Positions 47,825 to 54,942 of a DNA stretch of 64,000 nucleotides are shown here, in pieces. The stretch lies in assembly GCF_019688735.1 (NCBI RefSeq), contig NZ_JAIFYA010000002.1:496001-560000 (forward strand), in the 5' to 3' direction. Position 1 is the first letter of the stretch. Each line of letters opens with the position of its first letter. This stretch comes from Thermosulfurimonas sp. F29. Lineage in GTDB: Bacteria; Desulfobacterota; Thermodesulfobacteria; Thermodesulfobacteriales; Thermodesulfobacteriaceae. Both the position numbers and the translations under genes were made by a program. The notes beneath the pieces are model-generated. The model was not told the DNA's origin and did not search any database. It saw only the letters and a list, made by a program, of their open reading frames with translations.

Positions 47825-49039
47825 GTGGCGAGGCTTCTTGCGGAGTTCAAGGAGCGTCGGAAGCTGCTTGCGGCGGCGGGAGGGTTCACGGCGGTGTTGA
47901 TTGCGGTTGTGCTGGTGGTGAAGGCCGTGTTGTTTCCGAAGCGGACGCCGACGAAACGGGCCATCCCGCCGATGGCCTCCTCGGTGCGGCGCAACCTTTC
48001 GCCCTTCAACCCGGCGCCCACGGAGTCTCTGCACGAGGCGCAAACGAAGGAGATCGAGAAACTTGCCTCGGAAGGGGTGTTGGTTCCTCCGGTAACGGCG
48101 AACGGCGACGTTCATCCGAAGCCGAAGCCGATGACGCCGTCCCCGAAGACGTCGAAACCTTCCCCTTGCCCTTCGTTTCATCCGTCCGTGCGGGAGGTTT
48201 CCCGTGAGACCGCAGGGAGAGCGGCGGGAGATGAAGATTTGCTGCTTGCGCTGTGGGATGAGGCGGTGCGTTCCACGCGCCTTGGGCTTGCGGTTCTGTC
48301 CTCTCCGGCTTCTGGGGGGAAACGGGAGCGGTCGGCGAACGGTTCCGGGACCTCCGGTTCGTCTTCCGGCGGGATCGCGAGCGGGACGGAGAGGGTGTGC
48401 GAGCTTTCGGCGGAGGTGGACGAGCCCACGGTGGGCATTCCGGGGCGTCGGATGCCGCTCGTGTTGCGGGTGACCGATCCGGGGACCTGTGCGGGTTTTG
48501 CGGCAAACCGCGATTTTCTCCTGGGGGAGACGACCGCCGATCCCGTTTTGATGCGGGCAACGGGTGTGGTGCGGGAGCTGGTGCACGCGGACGGGACGAC
48601 GACGAAGGTGGAGGGCTGGGTGTTTTCGATGCGAGGGTTTCCGGGGTTCGGATGGTATGTGGTGCGCAACGATCGCAAGCTGGCCTTGCTCAAGGCGTTT
48701 GCGCGGGCGTTTTCGGCGGGGTTTGCCGCGGCGCGGAGGGATTCCACGGGTGTGGTCTGCAATGAGAACGTCTGTCTTCAGTATCAGCGCAAAGCGGACA
48801 ACCGGTTCCGGGAGGGCCTCATGGCGGGACTGTCGGAGTTCTTCGGAGCGGCGGAGAAGACGAGCGAGGCTGAGCTGCGGCGTCTTCCGCCGTTTCTGGT
48901 GGAGATTCCCCGACGTCTTCCCGTGCGGGTGATGCTGCGGTGGCGGAGCGGTCAGAGGAGTCCGGCGAAGACTGTGGCCAAAGCAGCGCCGGAGACCAGG
49001 GCGGCCACGACCTCTTCGGTCCAGTCCCAGGTGCGGTAA
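47825..49039 (+). CDS. single-pass periplasmic protein, possible DotG/TraO- or VirB10-like (404 aa)
   Basis: Start GTG at 47825, set by AAGGGAGGTGATCGG, a near-complete complement of the 16S tail; an ATG at 47798 lies inside the end of the previous gene. A membrane helix is at about 17-38 (LAAAGGFTAVLIAVVLVVKA). A Pro-rich spacer follows (KPKPMTPSPKTSKPSP). From about 200 a strand-rich domain follows (VGIPGRRMPLVLRVTDPGTC, LVHADGTTTKVEGWVFSMRG, FPGFGWYVVRNDRKLALLKA). The plan (anchor, Pro-rich linker, beta domain) matches VirB10/DotG C-domains, but the family motif is weak. It follows the PilQ-type gene and its end overlaps the convergent gene by 88 bases. Confidence 0.6.
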   Translation: MARLLAEFKERRKLLAAAGGFTAVLIAVVLVVKAVLFPKRTPTKRAIPPMASSVRRNLSPFNPAPTESLHEAQTKEIEKLASEGVLVPPVTANGDVHPKPKPMTPSPKTSKPSPCPSFHPSVREVSRETAGRAAGDEDLLLALWDEAVRSTRLGLAVLSSPASGGKRERSANGSGTSGSSSGGIASGTERVCELSAEVDEPTVGIPGRRMPLVLRVTDPGTCAGFAANRDFLLGETTADPVLMRATGVVRELVHADGTTTKVEGWVFSMRGFPGFGWYVVRNDRKLALLKAFARAFSAGFAAARRDSTGVVCNENVCLQYQRKADNRFREGLMAGLSEFFGAAEKTSEAELRRLPPFLVEIPRRLPVRVMLRWRSGQRSPAKTVAKAAPETRAATTSSVQSQVR

Positions 49040-49377
49040 AGGGGTATCCCGATCCAGAGGATTCCCGGCGGGAGAAGGGGCACCCCGGCGCGGGAGAGGG
49101 CATCGCAGAGGACGTGGACGAGGGCACCGAGGGGAACGGCCAGGGCCAACCGGACGGCTTCCGGTGGGACGTCGAAGAGGGCGGCGGTTTTCCGCATCAA
49201 GAGGAAGAGAGCCAGCCAGATGAGGGGCGAGTGTGTCCAGTCGCGGTGTCGGCGGAACCCGAAGGCGAGTTTATCGGGGAGGAGGGCGCCCCAGGCGGCC
49301 AGCGCCGCCGCCACCGGATTCCCGAAAACGGCCCATCCCACGGTGAACCCGGTGTGGAGGTGGTTGCGCCACTGCAT
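48952..49377 (-). CDS. YdjM/DUF457-type membrane-bound metal-dependent hydrolase (141 aa)
   Basis: ATG at 49377 follows GAGGGGAAGAACT; the longer frame upstream would be antisense to the topoisomerase gene. The sequence reads RNHLHTGFTVGWAVFGNPVA, then AWGALLPDKLAFGFRRHRDW and THSPLIWLALFLLM. The H----G, LLPD and HRD-THS patterns are the metal-binding motifs of the YdjM/LexA-regulated inner-membrane hydrolase family. A second membrane block is LAVPLGALVHVLCDALSRAG, with HVLCDAL as a further site. It ends TVFAGLL. The biological substrate of this family is uncertain. It overlaps the DotG-like gene tail by 88 bases and lies 11 bases from the topB gene end. Confidence 0.8.
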   Translation of the reverse strand: MQWRNHLHTGFTVGWAVFGNPVAAALAAWGALLPDKLAFGFRRHRDWTHSPLIWLALFLLMRKTAALFDVPPEAVRLALAVPLGALVHVLCDALSRAGVPLLPPGILWIGIPLYRTWDWTEEVVAALVSGAALATVFAGLL

Positions 49378-49388
49378 AGTTCTTCCCC

Positions 49389-51485
49389 TCAGCGGTCGTT
49401 CGAGGACGCTTTGCGAAACCGGCGTGTGGTTTGTCGTCGAAGGGAACGTCGTCCGCGCGGAGCGCGGGAGCGCGTTGGGGCCGCGGTGGGTGCCGAGGGA
49501 AGGTTCAGGGTTTGGTTCCGCACGGCCTGAACGATGCGGTCCACCTCGGTTTTCACCAGCTTCTTGATTCCGTTGACGAAGCGGTCGTAAGAGGCCTGCC
49601 CCCGGCCGATGGCGGCGAGCTCTTTCTCCCAGACGGCGGTGGTGGCGGGATCCGCGGCGGAGAGCTTCAGGCGACACGCGGCCTCGTAACAGGCCATACC
49701 CTTCGGGGAAACCGCAAGGGTCTTCCCGCGGGAGACGACGTAACCGCGCGTCTTGAGGGTTTCGATGATCTGGTCCCGCGTGGCGTCCGTGCCGATCCCC
49801 CGTGCTTCCTTCAGAATTTCACGCAGGCGGGGATCCTTGACCAGACGCCAAGCGTTCTTCATGATCGAGACCAGGGTTCCCTCGGTGTAGCGCGGCGGGG
49901 GTTCGGTCTGTTTGCGCTCGGTGCGAACGTTTTCGAGGGAAACGGTTCGGCCGGGACGGATGTCTGCCTTCAGCTGAGCGGTTTGCGGAACGCGTCCGGG
50001 CGGGTAGTGGCGTTTCCAACCGGGGGAGACGAGCACGGTGCGTTTGAGAACCAGTTCGTAGTCGCCGCAGCGCAGGCGAACCTCCAGAGTTTCCTGGACG
50101 GCGGGTTCGTCCACAGCAGCACGCATGCGGGCCTTGATCAGTTCGAAGAGCTTACGTTCGTCCGGGGAAAGTTCCTTCCCCGCTGCGCTTTGGAGGCGTT
50201 CAACCACGATGGCGTGGTGAGAGGCTTCGGCCACGGCTTTGTCGTTGATCAGGCGGGACCAGGCCCGCTTGAGAGCCTGTCCGGGGTCGGGAACACCGAC
50301 CATCTTGAGGGACCGGGCCAGTTTGTTCGCGTTGGAGGAGGCCATGTAAGGGCAGGACGTGCGGGGGTAGGAGATCATCTTGTGTGTTTCGTAGAGGGAC
50401 TGAGCCAGGTCGAGGGTTTTACGGGCGGAGAACCCGTAGAGCTTGTTGGCCTCGGACTGGAGTTCCGAGAGGGAGAAGAGCCGCGGCGGGGGGACGATTT
50501 GTTTGCGGCGGTTGACGGAGACGACACGGGCGGAGCCGAGGCGGGCGATGGTTTGAGCCGTAGCGCGGGCGTCCTCCTCGCGGGCGAACCGGAAGGGCGC
50601 GGAGGTCCCGGAGCGGTTCCGCGCCGAACCGTCATGTTCCGGGGGATCCGTTTCGGTTTCCTCTTCGGTCTCTTCGGCTGTCGGTGAGGAGGTTCGGAGT
50701 TCGGGGATGTTTTTCAGGGCCGGGCAGGGGACCACGTAGGCTTCGCCCCAGGGTGTGCGAGCGCTTACCAACCAGTAAGGCTGGGGGACGAAGCGGGCGA
50801 TTTGTTCTTCCCGTTGGGCGAGGATGGCGAGCACGGCGGTCTGGCAGCGACCTATGGAGTACACGTTTCGGCAGGACCGTTGCGGCGGTGTTTGCGGGTG
50901 GGAGGCATCCGCGGCCAGAGTGAGGGCGCGGGTCAGGTTGATCCCGTAAAGCCAGTCGGCGTGCTGACGGGCAAGGCCCTCGGCGTAAAGGTGACGAAAC
51001 TCGTCATTGTTGCGAAGTTCCCGCTGAAGCACCCGGCGCACCACTTCCGGTGTAAGGGCCTCCGAGGTCCAGAACCGCAGGATCGGTCCCTTCCAGCCCG
51101 CATACCGCAGGATGAGTATGCCCAGGAGGTGTCCCTCCCGGTCGGCGTCCGTGGCCAGAATCACCCGCGAAATCTTTCCGCTTTGAACGAAACCGCGGAT
51201 GGCCTGCAACTGCTGACGGGTTTTCGGTATGGGGCGGTACTCGAAACGGGCGGGAAAGATGGGAAGTCCCTGAAAGGACCATTCCTTCAGCCGGGGGTCG
51301 TATTCTTCGGGCATTTTTAGTTCGAGGAGGTGGCCGTATCCCCAGGTGATGATGGTTTCTTCGCCGTTCAGGAGGTCGGGATCGCGGACCACGTAGTGGG
51401 TGCGGTCCCGTTTCAGGGTGCGGGCGAAGGCTTTGGCGATGTCCTGGGCGACGCTGGGTTTTTCGGCGAGGATCAAGACGGCCAT
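49389..51485 (-). CDS. topB: type IA DNA topoisomerase III (698 aa)
   Basis: Decatenates plasmid copies and may relax transfer intermediates. The TOPRIM part has AEKPSVAQDIAKAF (Glu8) and VILATDADREGHLLGILIL. The usual E-G-E becomes E-G-H, so the last Glu is His, which still keeps both Asp and the first Glu. GYGHLLELKMPEEY and WSFQGLPIFP are TopB-like. VYSIGRCQTAVLAIL and LARQHADWLYGINLTRALTL follow. The active-site tyrosine is in THKMISYPRTSCPYM. The HHAIVV motif and RGIGTDATRDQIIETLKTRG match the TopB C-domain. No zinc fingers. Ends basic (RSRAPRGRRSLRRQTTRRF). RP4 TraE and many conjugative elements encode a similar enzyme. The gene is in the same strand group as the YdjM-like gene. Confidence 0.93.
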   Translation of the reverse strand: MAVLILAEKPSVAQDIAKAFARTLKRDRTHYVVRDPDLLNGEETIITWGYGHLLELKMPEEYDPRLKEWSFQGLPIFPARFEYRPIPKTRQQLQAIRGFVQSGKISRVILATDADREGHLLGILILRYAGWKGPILRFWTSEALTPEVVRRVLQRELRNNDEFRHLYAEGLARQHADWLYGINLTRALTLAADASHPQTPPQRSCRNVYSIGRCQTAVLAILAQREEQIARFVPQPYWLVSARTPWGEAYVVPCPALKNIPELRTSSPTAEETEEETETDPPEHDGSARNRSGTSAPFRFAREEDARATAQTIARLGSARVVSVNRRKQIVPPPRLFSLSELQSEANKLYGFSARKTLDLAQSLYETHKMISYPRTSCPYMASSNANKLARSLKMVGVPDPGQALKRAWSRLINDKAVAEASHHAIVVERLQSAAGKELSPDERKLFELIKARMRAAVDEPAVQETLEVRLRCGDYELVLKRTVLVSPGWKRHYPPGRVPQTAQLKADIRPGRTVSLENVRTERKQTEPPPRYTEGTLVSIMKNAWRLVKDPRLREILKEARGIGTDATRDQIIETLKTRGYVVSRGKTLAVSPKGMACYEAACRLKLSAADPATTAVWEKELAAIGRGQASYDRFVNGIKKLVKTEVDRIVQAVRNQTLNLPSAPTAAPTRSRAPRGRRSLRRQTTRRFRKASSNDR

Positions 51486-51503
51486 GACGGAACCTCCGGT
51501 GTT

Positions 51504-51533
51504 TTCTTTTGGGGGTTGCGGTGAAGAAAAGAA
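51504..51533. promoter_or_regulatory. divergent-gap inverted repeat TTCTTTT / AAAAGAA
   Basis: Seven-base arms at 51504-51510 and 51527-51533 with a 16-base spacer, in the 71-bp gap between topB (start 51485) and the 101-aa gene (start 51557). Same arrangement as in other divergent gaps. Confidence 0.5.
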
Positions 51534-51556
51534 GCGGATGACGGAGGAGCGGAGTT

Positions 51557-51862
51557 ATGTTTCGTCCTTCGGAGGGCATGCGTAAGGCCATGGCGAGGCT
51601 TGCCGGGGAGAGAGGTGTGCGGTTGTCTCAGGAGGAGGATCCGGTTGCGGGGGAGGCGGAGAGGTTGCCGACGGAGGTGGGACCGGAGGTTTTACGGCGG
51701 GCGGCGTGGATTGTGCGTCGTCGTGCGGAGGAGCTGGCGGTGCGGGTTCTCGGCAGGCCATCTTCCCCGGCGGCAGTTCAGGGACGCCAGGGAAGTTCGG
51801 CGCCGGGGCATGAGGCGTTGTCCCAGTTTCCATCCGGGCCGAGCCAGGCCTTGAAGAAGTAG
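51557..51862 (+). CDS. small hypothetical protein (101 aa)
   Basis: ATG at 51557 follows ACGGAGGAGCGGAGTT. The product MFRPSEGMRKAMARLAGERG is helical and basic, then has an acidic patch (RLSQEEDPVAGEAERL). RRAAWIVRRRAEELAVRVLG follows, ending in a Gly/Ser/Pro tail. The tail overlaps the convergent pilin gene by 85 bases, so part of the tail may not be selected as protein. No domain recognised; possibly a small DNA-binding protein. Confidence 0.55.
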   Translation: MFRPSEGMRKAMARLAGERGVRLSQEEDPVAGEAERLPTEVGPEVLRRAAWIVRRRAEELAVRVLGRPSSPAAVQGRQGSSAPGHEALSQFPSGPSQALKK

Positions 51863-52308
51863 TCCGAGTAGGGCGCGGGAGTTACGCAGTAAGCGGTGTA
51901 GGTGTGGTTGGCCGCGTCGTAGGAGATGTCCCGGTCGAGGACTAGTCCCTGAAAGTCGGGGTTGCGCACGGAGACGGCGATGTAGGTGTTTGTGTTGAGG
52001 CAGGCGGGGTCGCCTGCTCCGGTTCCTCCCCAAAAGGAGACTTCGGTTCCCGGCGGCGGGGAGGCCCGGAAGTATCCTTCGGTGGCGAGGACGGTGAGGT
52101 TGTCGGGAAGGCGGTCGTTGTTGATCCAGTAGCGGCAGAGGGCGTCGGCTGCGGCGCGGGCAAAGGCCACGGCGCGTCTTTCGCGGTTGACGGCCACGAC
52201 GCGCCGAAGGTAGGGAAACGACAATGCGGCCAGAGCCGAAAGGATCGCCAACATCACGGCCAGCTCAAGCAGGGTGAACCCCGAAGTTTTCAACCGGGTA
52301 TCAGACAT
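51778..52308 (-). CDS. type IV prepilin, pilin 1 (176 aa)
   Basis: A 10-residue leader (MSDTRLKTSG) precedes the processing site G|FTLLELAV with Glu at +5. The hydrophobic helix is FTLLELAVMLAILSALAALS. The rest (ALCRYWINNDRLPDNLTVLA, TEGYFRASPPPGTEVSFWGG) has a C-terminal disulfide candidate (DPACLNTN, YCVTPAPY, NASCPGAELP). Its gene is on the minus strand, divergent from pilin 2. Whether it is the major pilin or a minor tip pilin cannot be told; the length and one pair of cysteines suit a minor or pseudopilin. Confidence 0.9.
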   Translation of the reverse strand: MSDTRLKTSGFTLLELAVMLAILSALAALSFPYLRRVVAVNRERRAVAFARAAADALCRYWINNDRLPDNLTVLATEGYFRASPPPGTEVSFWGGTGAGDPACLNTNTYIAVSVRNPDFQGLVLDRDISYDAANHTYTAYCVTPAPYSDYFFKAWLGPDGNWDNASCPGAELPWRP

Positions 52309-52335
52309 GCGAAACGATCGTCCTCCCTCCGAGTC

Positions 52336-52363
52336 TTTCTTTTAGAAGGGGAACCAAAAGAAA
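52336..52363. promoter_or_regulatory. divergent-gap inverted repeat TTTCTTTT / AAAAGAAA
   Basis: Perfect 8-base arms at 52336-52343 and 52356-52363 with a 12-base spacer, in the 76-bp gap between divergent prepilin starts 52308 and 52385. The right arm leads into AACAGAAGGAGG of the pilin 2 ribosome site. Confidence 0.5.
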
Positions 52364-52384
52364 AAAACAGAAGGAGGTATGGCC

Positions 52385-52936
52385 ATGAGGAGACAGGCGG
52401 GATTCACGTTGATTGAGCTTGCGGTGGTGATGATTTTGATTGCGGGGCTTGCGGCGTTGCTGGCCACGCAGGTGCCGGGGTATCTCACGAAGCGGAAGAT
52501 TGAGCAGCTGTCGGTGGCGCTCAGTCAGATGGGCAGGGCCATAGAGACGATGCGGGCGGACGAGGACTGTGGTCCCCTCTACAACTTCCTGACTCAGGGT
52601 TGTCAGGGTGAAACTGCCCCCGCAAGCGCCAAGGACTGGCTTACCAGTCACGGAATCAACCTCAGCACCCGGTTTTTCCGGGGAATGACTTGGGACGTCG
52701 CTGTGGATTCGACGGCTTCGGCGTATGCGGAGATCACGGTCAACAATCTGCCCAACCAGGACATTTGTGCCAAGGTGGCCGAGAGGTTCAACGCGCTCAA
52801 CGGGGTGACCGACGTGGCGAACGGCACGGATACGGCGGGATACGCCAGCAGCAATGCGTCCATGCGGGCTGTGTGCGACACCACAGCCAGTCCTCCGGTT
52901 CTCAAGGTGCGCATTGCCGGATACAGGACCTGGTGA
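52385..52936 (+). CDS. type IV prepilin, pilin 2 (183 aa)
   Basis: Start ATG at 52385 is chosen over 52379 because the GGAGGT site would touch the earlier one. A 6-residue leader (MRRQAG) precedes G|FTLIELAV. The helix is FTLIELAVVMILIAGLAALL. The mature part (IEQLSVALSQMGRAIETMRA, DEDCGPLYNFLTQGCQGETA, SMRAVCDTTASPPVLKVRI) is compatible with a major pilin: it ends with a Cys and is of type IV pilin size. The next gene starts four bases after its stop, so pilins 2 and 3 are co-expressed. Confidence 0.92.
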   Translation: MRRQAGFTLIELAVVMILIAGLAALLATQVPGYLTKRKIEQLSVALSQMGRAIETMRADEDCGPLYNFLTQGCQGETAPASAKDWLTSHGINLSTRFFRGMTWDVAVDSTASAYAEITVNNLPNQDICAKVAERFNALNGVTDVANGTDTAGYASSNASMRAVCDTTASPPVLKVRIAGYRTW

Positions 52937-52940
52937 TCCG

Positions 52941-53396
52941 ATGGCCGGAAGGAAGGGGTTCACTTTGTTGGAGCTCGCCGTGGTTTCGGTCGTGATCGGG
53001 TTGCTGGTTGCGGTCGGGGCCGTGGTGGTTCCCGGTTTGATGGAGCGTTATCGGGTTAAGGCCGCGGTGGGGTTTCTGGCCGGAGTGCGGGAGCAGGTTT
53101 ACCGTCGGGCCGAGGCGCGGGGGACCCCCACGCTGGCTCAGCTCTGGACCGCCGAGGGATGGAGCCTGCCTTTCACCTGGAGCCAGAAACCCCCCGTGGG
53201 CCAGACCGTCACGGTGGGGTGGACCCTCTGCGGCGGCGACGATGACTGCCTGACGGTGACGGTGCAGGGCCGCCTCCCGGAGCTGGATCTTCTCTGTCGG
53301 GTCGGGAATCAAGCATACCGGACGGGGGTGGCCCGAAATTGCACCTGTAACGTCAACGGCACGCAGTCGGTGCTGGAATGCGTTCTGGTTCCCTGA
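52941..53396 (+). CDS. type IV prepilin, pilin 3 (151 aa)
   Basis: ATG at 52941 begins MAGRKG|FTLLELAVVSVVIGLL. The leader is 6 residues. The mature region (VGFLAGVREQVYRRAEARGT, LWTAEGWSLPFTWSQKP, VGWTLCGGDDDCLTVTVQGR) contains paired cysteines, ending ARNCTCNVNGTQSVLECVLV. This is shorter than the others, perhaps a minor pilin. The start lies four bases after pilin 2. Confidence 0.9.
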   Translation: MAGRKGFTLLELAVVSVVIGLLVAVGAVVVPGLMERYRVKAAVGFLAGVREQVYRRAEARGTPTLAQLWTAEGWSLPFTWSQKPPVGQTVTVGWTLCGGDDDCLTVTVQGRLPELDLLCRVGNQAYRTGVARNCTCNVNGTQSVLECVLVP

Positions 53397-53521
53397 ATGG
53401 AAAAACGAAAAGGTTCGAGCTTCCGCTTGAGAACCGCAGCGGCGGGGAAAACGTGGAGGCTGCATCGCTTGTTTGTTTCCTGACCCGTATGCTTTGCGTC
53501 GAGCTGAGGGACGCTTGGCGT

Positions 53522-54280
53522 ATGCGGAAGGCATCGGCGGTTTCGGAGTCCAACGCATCGGATGCGGAAGATGGTGGTCGGAAGGGATTCACGCTGTTCG
53601 AGCTTGCGGTGGCGATGCTGGTGTTGTCTTTGGTGGCGGCGCTGTGGTTGCCCTCCCGGTTGGCGAAGACCCGGATTGCGTCGGCGGAACGTTTGGCGGC
53701 GGAGCTGAACTGGACCCTCGAAGCGGCACGGCGGTACTACTGGTCGGACGTAGGGAAACGCAATTTTCCGTCCGTTTGGAGCGACCTCACGACCAACGGA
53801 TTTCTTCCCAAGGCTCCCCAGGATCCCTTCGGGGGGACGGTTTCCATCTCGGCCAACAACACGGCGGTTCCGAAGCGTCTCGTCATCACGATTTCCGGGG
53901 GCATAGCCCGGTATAAAGAAGCCGGGGCGGTGTTGGCGCGTGTGCCTTTCGCTGTCTTGGATAGGAGCGCGAGTCCCCCTCGGATCGTGGTGACCATGAC
54001 CGAGGCCACGATCTTCCCGGTCAAGGATGAGGAGATCATGTTTGCCGGGGTGGTTCCGAGCGGGACGACGCTGACCAAGCGGTCCTGTCCGGTGCGCGGG
54101 GCCTGGGAAGCGTACGTGACGCCCGTAATGTTTGCGTCGAGTGACGGATATCCGATTCAGGGTGTGCGGGCCTGGTATGAGAGTCTGAACGACACTTCGT
54201 ACCGGGTGTGGTGCGAGGTGGCAACGGCTCTGGGAAACGGCACGGACTGCTACGTGGCTGTTTACGAGATCTGTCCCTGA
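53522..54280 (+). CDS. type IV prepilin, pilin 4 with long leader (252 aa)
   Basis: Start ATG 53522 (MRKASAVSESNASDAEDGGRKG) gives a 22-residue leader before G|FTLFELAVAMLVLSLVAALW, typical of type IVb prepilins. An earlier ATG at 53489 and a GTG at 53453 would make the leader longer. The mature part is the largest of the four (230 residues): RLAAELNWTLEAARRYYWSD, TVSISANNTAVPKRLVITIS, and a C-terminus with VWCEVATALGNGTDCYVAVY, where two Cys may pair. Large size suits a minor or tip pilin. It overlaps or closely follows pilin 3. Confidence 0.82.
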   Translation: MRKASAVSESNASDAEDGGRKGFTLFELAVAMLVLSLVAALWLPSRLAKTRIASAERLAAELNWTLEAARRYYWSDVGKRNFPSVWSDLTTNGFLPKAPQDPFGGTVSISANNTAVPKRLVITISGGIARYKEAGAVLARVPFAVLDRSASPPRIVVTMTEATIFPVKDEEIMFAGVVPSGTTLTKRSCPVRGAWEAYVTPVMFASSDGYPIQGVRAWYESLNDTSYRVWCEVATALGNGTDCYVAVYEICP

Positions 54281-54292
54281 TTTTCCGGTCAA

Positions 54293-54817
54293 TTAAGCGA
54301 GGCGTTTCGGGAACGGCGTCATGAGGATGTCGTGTTCCTGTTGGCGGCGCTGGTGTTCCCTGTGCCAGGCCGCAAGGCGCAGTTCGACTTCGTTTCGGAG
54401 TCCCAGTATATCGGCGTAGAGGCGGACGGACTGTTCCAGTGTGGGGTCGGGGCGTCGTCCGCGGCGCAGCAGGTCGCGGCGGATGTTTTTCAGGGCGGTT
54501 TCCAGGAACCGGAGGCGTTTGCGTCGCAGGATTTTTTGTATCTCGGCGGCCAGGTCGCCCATGATCTCCGTGAACTCGGTTTCCAGGGTGCGGGCGAGGT
54601 CGGACCGGTTCGCCGCCCGCAGGCCGACCAGGATGGAAGCCAGTTTGCGCACGGATTCGTGATCCAGCTCACCCCGACCGGCCATGGCCCTTATTTCGAC
54701 CATAAGCGCGCGGGCTCGGGCCGCCTCCTCCGCCGTCCGCTCGTCAGACGGGGCCGTCCCGCCGGACGATTCCGCTTGGGGAAACGCTTGGGGAAACATC
54801 GATGCGGCCGAATCCAT
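54293..54817 (-). CDS. hypothetical helical protein (174 aa)
   Basis: ATG at 54817 (MDSAASMFPQAFPQAESSGG). After a disordered start it is helical: TAEEAARARALMVEIRAMAG, KLASILVGLRAANRSDLART, LAAEIQKILRRKRLRFLETA, LRNEVELRLAAWHREHQRRQ. Soluble, basic; no recognised family. A single minus-strand gene between pilin 4 and the secretin. Confidence 0.7.
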   Translation of the reverse strand: MDSAASMFPQAFPQAESSGGTAPSDERTAEEAARARALMVEIRAMAGRGELDHESVRKLASILVGLRAANRSDLARTLETEFTEIMGDLAAEIQKILRRKRLRFLETALKNIRRDLLRRGRRPDPTLEQSVRLYADILGLRNEVELRLAAWHREHQRRQQEHDILMTPFPKRLA

Positions 54818-54874
54818 CGCGTTATCTCCTTCTCGGACTTAAGTCAGGTTGCCCGGATCAATCCAGCTTCCTCG

Positions 54875-54904
54875 AAAAGAAAGGCGCGTTGCGGGAGTTC
54901 TTTT
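54875..54904. promoter_or_regulatory. inverted repeat AAAAGAA / TTCTTTT upstream of the secretin gene
   Basis: Arms at 54875-54881 and 54898-54904, in the 125-bp gap between divergent starts 54817 and 54943. Arms face inward, like the palindrome at 43898, rather than outward as in the other gaps. Confidence 0.45.
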
Positions 54905-54942
54905 GGAGATAGGGACAAAATTGTCGCAAGGGAGGGAGCGCC

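Noticed and set aside
46798-48021. Minus-strand open frame of 407 codons across the PilQ-type and DotG-like genes
   Set aside because: Runs antisense through the ATPase motifs and across a gene boundary; no start signal.
49431-50687. Plus-strand open frame of 418 codons inside topB
   Set aside because: Antisense to a well-supported topoisomerase; composition is biased to Gly/Val/Asp.
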